Source: Lutraria lutraria
Taxonomy: Eukaryota; Mollusca; Bivalvia; Venerida; Mactridae
DNA length: 64,000 bases
NCBI GenBank assembly: GCA_964023205.1
Contig: OZ026835.1
Location: 18,372,414-18,436,413, forward strand
Direction of reading: 5' to 3'
In this document: one piece after another, positions 10,506 to 20,440 of the stretch
Layout: each line of letters starts with the position of its first letter
How positions within the stretch are numbered: the stretch's first letter is position 1
Program-made: the position numbers and the translations under genes
The notes under the pieces: model-generated
Databases searched by the model: none
What the model saw: the letters and a program-made list of their open reading frames with translations, nothing else
What the model was told of the DNA's origin: nothing

Positions 10506-11701
10506 TGGGGTAAATTGAGAGTTGTCTCGTGGAATGTGAATGGCCTGTCAGACATGAAGAAGAGTTGCCAGGAATTTGTAAATACAGTCACCAAATATGA
10601 TGTTATATTCTTATATGAAACTTGGGCCAGTAAGAAAAATAATCTTGATATTTCCGGTTATGTGTCACACAATTTATACAGAAAGTTCCAACACAGGAGA
10701 GCCAAAAGATGCAGTGGTGGAGTTGCTGTGTATTACAAAGAAGAGTTACAAGGCGGTATTGAAGTTATTCGTAATCACTTTGACACAATCATATGGCTAA
10801 AATTCGATAAATCCTTTTTCAAGTTACGAGAGGACGTTTATATCTGTGGTGTATATCTATGGTGTGAAGGATCGCCATCATATGATGTTTGCAATGTTGA
10901 CTTATTTGATTTAATAGAAGCTGATATCTATGAGTTCGAAAGCAGAGGTGCTGTGTATCTTACTGGTGACTTGAATTCCAAGATAGGGTCAAAAAAAGAT
11001 TTTATAATTCACAATAATGTAAACATTAGTTATGATGCGGATGAATATATTCCCGATGATCCATTGGTATGGGCCTCAGCGGATACATCGTGTAACACTT
11101 TCGGCCATAGATTGATAGATTTATGTAGAGCAACTGGCATACGCGTTGTGAATGGTAGAATTAATGATGTAAATGGTAGTTATACATATATTACTAGTCA
11201 TGGGTCCTCTGTTATTGATTATGTATTAACGAAAAAAAAATTTTTTTCTCATATCAACAATTTCACGGTTCATAATTTAACTGAATGGAGTGATCACTGT
11301 CCTGTTTCATTCTCATTACTGTGTAATGGTGATTTTAATAATCCATGTAATCATGAAAATACAAACTATGTACATTACAAGTGGTCATCTGATTTGACGA
11401 ATATTTTTAGATCACAACTTATTGCTAAATTGCCTGATATGAATGCCATCATGCATGATGTTATTGTAACTGATCGTTCTTCGATTGATTGTATGCTGTC
11501 TAAATTTACCAATGTTATTCAAGACTTATCTAATCCACTGTTTAGTAAAAACATTCGTTTTAGTAATCAGTCAACTTTTACCGAAAAATGTCACATCCGA
11601 GATAAGGACTGGTTTGACAATGAATGCACACATGCAAAACGTATTTATACTCAGGCACTGCATGTCTTTAATAATAATAACTCAAGTGCAAACAGAGAAA
11701 A
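10506..11701 (+). CDS. LINE ORF2, endonuclease domain (open, interrupted)
   Basis: This is the N-terminal AP-endonuclease domain of LINE ORF2p, which nicks target DNA to prime reverse transcription. The frame is open for about 400 codons. Expected motifs are present in order: VSWNVNGLS (Asn), FLYETWAS (Glu), LTGDLNSKIG (Asp/Asn), SSVIDYVLT and EWSDHCPVSF (Asp-His). No ATG precedes the domain; the frame opens just after a stop at 10503-10505, so translation would need re-initiation or a non-ATG start. After RENL (11694-11705) the frame runs into unrelated sequence for about 34 codons and ends at 11807. The polymerase follows 10.4 kb downstream. Endonuclease residues look intact, but the protein is truncated. 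Confidence 0.85.
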
Positions 11702-11764
11702 TCTGATCTTGGTACTTGACGTTTTCATTTGTTTTTGTGCTGTGTGGTTGTCTGTGTTGTTTCT

Positions 11765-12235
11765 TGTTGTTTACTGGATTTTACTTTTATCATGCTTGAC
11801 TGACTGAAGCAGCAGGCATTTTGAGTGGAAAGTTCAGGATTTTGTCATTGTGCCTTTACTTGTATATTAGTATGGTTGTACTTGTTGCAGTCTGTTGTCT
11901 GTGCCCTTTTTAAATTTGAAGTTCAGCATAAGGCTGCTTCATTTATTTTGAAAAGACATGTACACATATTATTATTATTCTACCATGTTTATCCTTGTAG
12001 TCTAAAGTAGCCTGTGTTGTTACTTTTTATTATGACTTATACTTCCGTTATGTTTGACTGACTGAGGCAGCAGGCTGTCGGAGTAGTTAGTCCAGGCTTT
12101 TGTCATTGTGCATTTATATGTTTGTCCTTGTTATGTGGTTGTTGTCTGTGCCCTTTTGCAAATTTGAAGTTCAGCATAAGGCTGCTTCATTCATTTTAAA
12201 ATGGTATATACACATATATTTATTGTTAATTTCTC
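11765..12235 (+). repeat. 258-bp tandem duplication
   Basis: Two diverged copies follow each other with a 258-bp offset: GACTGACTGAAGCAGCAGGC at 11798 and GACTGACTGAGGCAGCAGGC at 12056. Both continue through TTTTGTCATTGTGC and TTGAAGTTCAGCATAAGGCT. The pair lies near the 5' end of the insert and upstream of the first recognised exon. No coding function is seen. From 12236 to 12869 I see no exon or repeat that I can support. Confidence 0.85.
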
Positions 12236-12869
12236 TATATAAGACCTTTTTCATAGTCAAATGACAATTGGGACAACCCTGTCTTGATGATCCATGAAGT
12301 GGTAAACTGATAAAAGTGTGACAATTTTACTTAAGTAAGATTATTTTGACCAGCTTTTCATAAGTGCATCAAGATTTGGTAAAAAATAAGTTGACATGCT
12401 TGTTTTGCATTGAAAGGCTTGGCTACAGAAAATAATGTATATTTGTAACTACCGGTACATTAATTACACTTTAACAAAGTTCATGACTAAAAATGGTAGC
12501 ATTTAAAATACAATTAGGTGTCCAAATATCAATTATTGCAAAATTATTCATACATAATTATTATTTTGTTTCATACTGCAATACAAAAGATTTCCTTTAC
12601 AGCAATTAAGAATTTTGTCACTTTTACATTGAATATGCACAATGACTGTTGGTTTTCAAATAAACAGTGATTAATTTTAAAGTCTTTTTGTCTTGTAGTG
12701 AACTTCACTCAATTTTGTGAATAGAAATATATGTTATTTCATCAAACAGCAATTTATTTTTCATTTTTTAAGTTGTCAGTTTTATTCAATTTTCCTTTTA
12801 GAACAAATTCTGAAAGAAATACTTTGATGGAAACTTCCTTTATACATCTATATCATGTTTTGTTTACAG

Positions 12870-15800
12870 AGTTCTTCAAGTGTTGAACAAAAGAGAAAGA
12901 CTTTTGTCTTGAAGGTTCTAAAGAAATCGAAGGAACCGCAAAAATATGATGGTCAGAGTGGAGAGATGAGATATTTCAATGTCATTGGAGCTAATGATGA
13001 TGAGTTTCATATATTAAGGGTGTATCAGGTACACAAGTTCACAACCATACGTGAAGGATACACATATAAATTCTCAAATTGTATTGAGAAAGGAGATACA
13101 TTTTGGGTAGTGTCTACTAGCTCAATAGGTGTTGCCAAAATGGTAGATGTGGCAGAAGATTTGGTGTTACCTCAACTGCCAGAGGAAGAGCCTTCTATTG
13201 GGAGTAAGAGGTCGCTTGTGATGGCTCTTGGTAGCTCAGCTAAAAGCACTATCGAAGCAAAAATAGTTAAGGTATTGTATTCTTATTTTCTGTTACTATT
13301 CAGATGTTTTACTATACTGAAATAAACCAGAAAATAAATTTGCTGCACAAGACAGAATGAATTTGTATGCACTATTTGATGGCAAAATTTCAAGTATTGA
13401 GTAAGTTAGCATCATTTCATATTTTAAAGGTCAATAGATCAACTTTTGAAACAAAACTTTGCCATGGGGATTTTGTGTTTATGACACTTGAAACGAATTA
13501 GCCTCTTATTTGCAGTATCTGGCATGATAATGTCGCAGTAGAACCCTTGCTGTTAAACTGATACAGAAAATTGTCAATATATACATATTTTGTGGCATGT
13601 CTTTTGCAAGTAGGAAGATAAATAATATTTTTTTAACATTTACAACAAATATATTGCAGGTATTTTTTTAGGGTAATTTATAGCCAAAATTTGGCATATT
13701 TCCAACAAAAAATCCCATTCAAATGGTATATTTTAATTTTGTTAAGATCGCTCTTCGTAGGAAAAACCTGAGTTTTACTACTATTCTATGGGAGAATAAG
13801 AAGAACAAGTTGAACATTGTAAATTGTTGTTATACATTTTTCCTAAATTAACACACCATGAAAATTTTAAATCCCAAGGATAATGGGTTATATTCATAAA
13901 ATATTGAAAAAAAAACATTGTTTCATACAAATTATGCAAATTTCATGTATTACATATGATTAACTGCAGCTTTAAGAATGAATTTAGATTATAGCATTAG
14001 CAAGATGCATTAGCCAAGCAACTACATACATAGATTATTTATGCTATGATATATTGATATGCAGCTACTGCTTTAAATTGAAATAAAAAGGCCTTACAGC
14101 AAGAAAAATTAACTGACAAGCAAACTGTATTTATACAAAAATATGATTAATTTGGACAGTGCTCACTTACTTAAATTTTTTATTGACATAATTGTCTCAA
14201 CTAAAGTCATTTATCTCTTAGTAATCATGACTAGAAGTTTGGAAAAGTGTACATGTCATGCAACAATACTTTAGTATGTACACTGTTGACAACATCCTGA
14301 TAAATTATAATGTGCTGTGAATTTTCATATTTTAACATAAATATTGATATGATGTATGAAGATGTATATTAGCAAAAGTGTAAGAACTGAGTTGTTTGCT
14401 TTTGATGTCACAATTTGCATTATTCTATCTCTAGGTATCTCCAATTAAAATGACCATGCATGGTACACTTCCGGTGCATTGCCTAGGTATAAAGGATTCG
14501 TCTGGACTGGCAAAGATTGCACTATTTGAAAACTTGGCTGAACAGTCGTACACTCCGAATACAGCTGTGCAAGTGTCAGGAGTGTATAGTAAAGTATACA
14601 ACAAGAAAACACAACTTGCTGTGTCTCCTCAAAGCACATTTCAGGTATATTTGCATTTGTTATACAACTTCCTTTGCTTTTATTCACTGTTCTCAACGAA
14701 AAAAACTTAAAGGGGCATACCCTACAACTTGGTGCATCTAGAATCAAGGCAAAACGATGATGATAAATTAGAAGCTTGTAAAGAAAAACCCCAACAAAGA
14801 AAGTTTCAGCCAAAAATAAAATCCCCAAAATAGTTTCCATATATTAGATCGGAAACTCCTTGGAATTTGTTGTACTGTTTTTGGGTGGAAGTGATTTATT
14901 ATTCATAGCTATGATTTTTGCGGCTAGTACCTAAACTAGTCATTTTATGACCCAAGTTCTTCTTGCAATTATCCATTATATATCGTTTTACATATACATC
15001 TAACACATTTTTACACTTTCACAGAATGTTTGTCAGTTGTGGGGTATGCCCCTTTAAAAATTAACACACAAAAAACAGACATCTTATTGAGTCCAGATGT
15101 TGTTTCTTCCACTGTTCTACTAATAATAAACATCATGAATATTTTTGGTTATTAAATGTCAAATTTACAGCACAGCAAGAACATGTCAAATGGTTTTATT
15201 TCTATTTTAAATGCATTTGTTGCCAATGTCAGCAGTTGATCACCGTTTCAGTTAATATTACAAAATATGTGTATGTGTTAAGATGAAAAGGTAGATGAAA
15301 AAAATCATATTTAAATTGAATATATGAACAGTTACACCTCACATTAAGACCTCTCCATAATGTGACTCACTCAAAATTACAGTCTGCAAAATAAGCACTT
15401 GATGTCCCAGACAAGTAATGATTGATTTGGACAATTAACTTTAAGCATAATTATGTTTAGAGTATAAAGGAAAACTATTCACTTTTGGTGATTTGGACAA
15501 GTAATTCAACTGTAAGTAACTTGAGAACTGTTTAATTTACAACCTTTAAACTTCATAGACTATATCTTACAGAGCTTAAATTTATAATACTAATATTTTC
15601 AGTTCATTTCCAATGATGCTGTACCTGTGTCAGTAGAAGATGAGGATATTGACAACTTCTTAAAAGATGGTGATTTTGCTGTGCAAATGAAAGAAGAGGA
15701 GTTGGTTTATACAATAGATTCACTGTATGAAGTTGCTTCATATACTGCTTGTAGTACACAAGGTGTGGAATTTTTATCTATAGACATACTACTTTTGTGT

Positions 15801-16818
15801 TTAGCTTGCCCATATCACTGTTTTGCTTGGATTTTGTTAATAACAGGAGTAACATATAACCTTAGTAGAATAATTAATTGTGTCTTTGTACTGGATAATG
15901 TTAAAAAGTTTTTCGTGCTTCTGCTTAACCACTGCTGTAATTTTAATGAAACTTCACATAATTAGTTGTCACTAAGCCTAATTGTGCATTATAGTAATAA
16001 CGTCAGGAATTTTATGTTAGATATTTTTGCTATGTAGATCACCCATTCATAATCAAAACTTAGCTCTATACATGTATCTAGTGAAAAATCAGACTGATTG
16101 TTCTCCTTAATCATTGGTTGGATATCAATAAAACTTGAATGTTTGTAATTAGTGAGCTTGAAGCATACTGCCAGAAATTTCAGTTATAATATCAGTTATG
16201 GCACTTTTCATTGTTTATTAGTTGTGGGTTTCATGCAAACCCTGAAAAGTGCTTGAATTTCTATATTTCAGATTTGAATGCAAACTGGCTTACATTAAAT
16301 TTATTATAGCCCAAAAACTGTTTAAATTTGGAAATGTTATGCTTGATAAGTGGTCGAGGTCATGAATAGAATCAATAATTGTTAAAATGTCATGTATACG
16401 GATGTCTGTGTGGGAAACATATGTTTTGGTCATAAACCAAGACTGATTTTCATATGTTGTCAAAAGGAAAGACATTGTGTATTAAATACAAAGTCATGTG
16501 TTGTTTTGTGTTCTGTTTATATATAATAAGTGTTTTATTTATACATTTACAGCTTGTCGCAAGAAGAAGTTGGTGGAAGGTATGTGTCCAACTTGCGAAG
16601 GAGCAGAAGGAGTTAAAACTTACAGGTGCAAGTTGTCAGTAATTAGAGACAATTTCTCTAAGGATGTTACTTTCTTTGAAGGGGATTTAGTTAAACTATT
16701 TGGGAAGTTGCCTCAAGAAGAAGATGATGATCTTTTGTTTAGCATGGTGGAGTTGTTGCCAGTGAACTTTACAGCAAAATTTTCTGGGACAAACTTTTAC
16801 AATATTGTGAAAAAATAA
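12870..16818 (+). CDS. RPA-like OB-fold / zinc-ribbon protein, 4 exons, 5'-partial
   Basis: Four exons join with consistent phases: 12870-13271, 14435-14644, 15603-15762 and 16553-16818, with AG acceptors and GT donors at every internal edge. Phases are 0, 0 and 1; the codon split between exons 3 and 4 gives Ala. The sum is 345 codons plus TAA. Exon 1 carries an OB-fold-like strand pattern (EMRYFNVIGANDDEFHILRV ... CIEKGDTFWVVSTSSIG). Exon 2 starts a second OB-fold (AKIVKVSPIKMTMHGTLPVH ... GLAKIALFENLAEQ). Exons 3-4 give a zinc ribbon, C-x4-C (CSTQAC) ... CPTC, followed by YRC and a third OB-like part ending in FNAK-type strands. Tandem OB-folds with a late zinc ribbon match the layout of RPA70-type single-stranded-DNA-binding proteins, and of RPA-like families seen in invertebrates. 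No start codon exon was identified; the ATG at 12855 lies in intron-like sequence. All exons are free of stops, so the gene may be functional or recently acquired. Confidence 0.72.
14711..15053. mobile_element. piggyBac-like MITE in intron 2, TTAA duplication
   Basis: This 343-bp element is flanked on both sides by TTAA (14707-14710 and 15054-15057). Its termini AGGGGCATACCCTACAACT and the complement of AGTTGTGGGGTATGCCCCT pair over 19 bp with one mismatch. TTAA duplications are specific to piggyBac-type transposition. It has no transposase and lies wholly within the second intron of the RPA-like gene. Confidence 0.88.
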
Positions 16819-16820
16819 TC

Positions 16821-16826
16821 AATAAA
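16821..16826 (+). promoter_or_regulatory. Candidate polyadenylation signal
   Basis: AATAAA begins two bases after the TAA stop (16816-16818) of the RPA-like gene. This is unusually close, implying a very short 3' UTR if it is used. AT-rich DNA makes chance matches common. Confidence 0.4.
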
Positions 16827-17572
16827 TATATACTTATTTAATTAATTCCAACATAATGCCAAAGGACCAACAAATCATTATTAAACATTAGAAGTGACCA
16901 ATCGTTGATTTAAATGCTGTGTTAAATTTATACACGAAATACTGATCTCTTAAATTATAAAGACAATGCTAACATTTGTTTGAATATTTGTTTGTATGGT
17001 TGTACTTATTTATTTATTTTTATTAGCTTGTTATTGGTTTATAATACTGCTTGCTGTGTTTTGTGTAGACCAGACTACAGAACCTTCTTGGTAGAGATTA
17101 TGTTAATCATGTTTGTTGTACGGCGGCGGAAGCCGACGTACACTCTGGAATGCTTATTTTTAAGTGGCAATGCAAAATCGCAACTTCTTGCACCGAAGCA
17201 GATTACTGACAGTGCCGAAATATCCGCAATGTCATCACGTGATATAAACAAAACAGAAATAGAGCGAGGTCACATGTTACTCACACCAACTAGTGTTAGC
17301 TTGATGACGCAGTCGCTATTTATAGTCTAAGAATGGAGCGAGCTCGATAAACAACGACGGGAATGAATCTGCCCATCTGTCATTAAATGCAGCCGAAACT
17401 CTTTATATCAAAGGACATAGGAAAAATTGTTCGATCTAAATGAACTTCGATGTATAAATAATTAGAGAAATTTGCTGTGTTTATTACATTTTGGAGCGAT
17501 CGTCGGTGCGTTGTAATAATCATTTAATCGTGTCATAAGATACGGAACACGGTATTTATACGTGTCGATGTA
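16827..17572. other. 3' flank of the RPA-like gene
   Basis: About 16960-17110 contains a diverged single copy of the unit repeated at 19377-20440 (TTTGTGTAGACCAGACTACAGAACCTTC...). An open frame across 17069-17205 beginning after TTTGTGTAG could be an alternative exon, but nothing supports it beyond the reading frame. The rest shows no feature. Confidence 0.5.
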
Positions 17573-18688
17573 CAGTAAAACCCCGATTATCCGAAGTCGT
17601 CGGGACCGAAAAATTACTTCGGATAATCCGGGGTTTCGGATAATTCAGGGTAAGGGAAGAAATCTAGACAATTGCAAGAAAATAAAGGGAGTTCACTCCC
17701 ATATATATATGGTGTTTACGTATAGATATAATAACAACAAAGTTAATGCGTTATATTTCATAATTTATTTACGAAAAAATACATTTTACGACAAACATGT
17801 GTATGTTTAAGGTAAAACAAATGTATGAGTAGTCTGTTAGTTTGTACCATTATTAATTCGTCAAAGTCATGAGGAATCCAAAGTGAAACTACGAATACAA
17901 ATGAATACCCAAACGGTAGCACATGTCATGTTAAAAGCACATTAATCCATCGATAAAATGATACCGTGAAATGAAATATACACGGGATATAGAAAAAGAC
18001 ACTGTTTAAATAAATTACAAAGTGAATTAAAATAAAAATCCAACGCGGAGTTTCATTTTATTGCTACAGTCACAAACACTTCCGAGCGTCATACAAATCT
18101 TGTCGTCCTAAGAATCGTGTTCGTATTCATTTTCCGAAAATGGAATGATTTTGAAATCGAGTGCCAGTAATTTATATTGGGCATGTGTATTGTTTGTCAA
18201 TTTAACAAACTTCGAAAAATTAAATGAACATTTTTAATGTTGGTTGCTTTTTCAAGTGAAATTATGATGCAATTCATAAAATCAAAGGAAAAATAAAAGG
18301 TGAATGGTCTAACCCAGTCCGTATCGTAATAGGCTAATTGTGTTCCCATTACTGCAAACAATGATCCAAACCAACAATCCATTGTTCTCAGTGGTTTGAT
18401 AATTTGTTGTTTACACCTTTTGACACGTTAAAGAAATCCTACAATGAACTTCTCTGATCGATCAGAGTTAATTGTCGACTTCGGATAATAGGTGCGAAAA
18501 TACGCGTTTGGATGATTGTGGGGACCTGTTTATCACTTCGGATAAGCCATGGTATTCGGATAAGACGATTCGGATAATCGAGGTTTATTTACATTGAAAT
18601 ATATAGAGGGAAATTCGGGACCGAAATTTCACTTCGGATAAGACCAGGTTTTCGGATAATCCGAGTTCGGATAATCGAGGTTTTACTG
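17573..18688. mobile_element. pogo/Tigger MITE, copy 1
   Basis: This 1,116-bp element starts CAGTAAAACCCCGATTATCC and ends with the complement, GGATAATCGAGGTTTTACTG (18669-18688). It is flanked by TA (17571-17572, 18689-18690). The motif TTCGGATAAT recurs many times near both ends. CAGTAAAACC-type termini with TA duplications are those of pogo/Tigger elements. No transposase is encoded. Two shorter relatives lie at 47980-48899 and 50846-51495. Confidence 0.9.
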
Positions 18689-18690
18689 TA

Positions 18691-19376
18691 TTTATTTTAG
18701 CAACATGTCGCAAATAAACAAAACATTATAAACATATTCACACAGACTAATTTTATAATCGCGAGCGTGGACATTGACTTGTTTACGCAATTGTCATTAA
18801 TTAAATATCGATTTCGGAGCTCAATACAAAAAATGTCCGACCAGGTGAGAAATGATGACTTAATTGGTTCGACATAGACGGTCACTTTATGGTTCGATAT
18901 AGATGGTCACTTTACAGTTGAAAATCTATGTTTGGGATCGTTATACCAGGTTTTTACGACAACGTACCCTCAGACAACGGAGTATATTATTTTTGGAGAC
19001 TTTATTTAAATATTTTATATGCATTCCAGCAGATATTGCAACATCTGATACATCGAGGTGATAGTTTCCCCTGATTTTAATTTTAGGGTGGAAACAGGGA
19101 CTACACATAGAGTACCTCGTGAACTGTAGAACCATATGACCAGATTCATGAGATTCATGAAACATCAACGGCTTGTATTTTTGATGGAGTAGATGATCAC
19201 TTTAGTTTCGGGATCAGTTAAGTCAAAATAACAAATTCGTTGGATCTGAAACTTCGCACATCCTGATAAAAAATGTTACATAGGCCACATTCTAGTATTG
19301 AATTGCTGGATGCGATTTTGCGCCGTACAAACATTTAACTTGTGTTACAACTTGTATGATATCATAAAAATGTTCT
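18691..19376. other. No gene seen
   Basis: AT-rich sequence between the Tigger MITE and the tandem repeat. Two tandem-like lines, GGTCACTTTATGGTTCGATA and GGTCACTTTACAGTTGAAAA (18879-18920), form a short local duplication. Nothing else is recognised. Confidence 0.5.
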
Positions 19377-20440
19377 AGACCACAGGACTTTCTTGGTATA
19401 GATATTGCTAGTCATTTTTAGTGCCAGATTTGTTGGTATATAACTTAATCATAGAAAATTCAATCTTTCAACTTGTGTATCATTTTTCATGTGTTTTTTT
19501 TCCATTTAAACTAGTAAAATGTAATTAATCATTTTCATGTTTTTTTTTTCATTTAAACTCATAAAAAGTACTTTATATTAAAACTTCTATCCTTGATAAT
19601 TTCCTTAGAAGTATTTTTGTAATAAATATTTTGGAAAGTGCAAAGAGGCTCTCTTATTAGTTTACTTTACCTGTCATTATTTGTTTTCCTTCATTTGTTT
19701 GTAAATATGTATACATTTATTGCTTGTTATTTTTTGTGTTGACCAGACTACAGGACTTTCTTGGTATACATGTTGCTAATTTTTTGGTTATATATTTTAT
19801 AATATCATAAGAAATTCAATCTTTCAACTTGCTTTTTTTCCATTTAAACTCGACTTTATTTAAAATATTGATCATAGATTATTTTCGTAAGAAGTATTTA
19901 TTATATTTAGCTTTTACGAAGGTGTGAAAAAGTTCTGTAATATTTTTATTTTAGTTCTCCTGTCACTCTAGTTTTCTTTACATTACTTTGTAAATATGTA
20001 TATATTTATTGTTTTTTATGTCATTATTGACCAGACCACAGGACTATCTTGGTATAGATATTGCTAGTAATTTTTAGTGCCAGATTTGTTGGTTATAACT
20101 TATGGTATCATAGAAAATTCAATCTTTCAACTTGTGTATCATTTTTCATGTGTTTTTTTTTCATTTAAACTCATAAAAAGTACTTTATATTAAAACTTCT
20201 ATCCTTGATAATCTCCTTAGAAGTATTTTTGTAATAAATATTTTGGAAAGTGCAAAGAGGCTCTCATATTAGTTTACTTTACCTGTCATTATTGTTTTCC
20301 TTCATTTGTTTGTAAATATGTATATATTTATTGCTTGTTATTTTTTGTGTGGACCAGACTACAGGACTTTCTTGGTATACATGTTGCTAATTTTTTGTAA
20401 CTTTTATGATATTATAAGAAATTCAATTTTCCCATTGCAT
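19377..20440 (+). repeat. Tandem duplication, ~290-370-bp units
   Basis: Four units begin with variants of GACCAGACTACAGGACTTTC at about 19378, 19742, 20032 and 20352. Units 1 and 3 are closest to each other (shared TAGTGCCAGATTTGTTGG and GGAAAGTGCAAAGAGGCTCT), as are units 2 and 4 (TATACATGTTGCTAATTTTT). This indicates duplication of a two-unit block of about 655 bp. A fifth, diverged copy lies at about 17000-17110, beyond the Tigger MITE. Confidence 0.85.

Larger units (their letters stand above)
9491..11701 (+). mobile_element. LINE copy 1, 5' half (ORF1 + endonuclease)
   Basis: This is a non-LTR retrotransposon with an RRM-type ORF1 and an apurinic-endonuclease-type ORF2. It stops between residues RENL and VTCKAH of ORF2. 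The remainder, including reverse transcriptase, resumes on the same strand at 22076 in the matching frame. The exact 5' end is not defined; the first ORF1-like codons are near 9503. The second copy of the family at 43585-50526 has the continuous order of domains, which confirms that the two halves belong together. Confidence 0.85.

Noticed and set aside
11708..11715. 8-bp hAT-style duplication (CTTGGTAC here, CTTGTTAC at 22077-22084) around the 10.4-kb insert
   Set aside because: Joining at this point breaks the LINE frame and no TIR is adjacent, whereas the A^T/TCT junction restores the frame exactly.
11702..11807. Extra C-terminal residues of the LINE endonuclease ORF
   Set aside because: The hydrophobic codons after RENL have no counterpart in LINE copy 2; they are read-through into the insert.
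17069..17330. Additional terminal exon of the RPA-like gene
   Set aside because: An AG precedes an open stretch, but the gene already ends with a stop and a polyadenylation signal at 16816-16826. Related units downstream have early stops.
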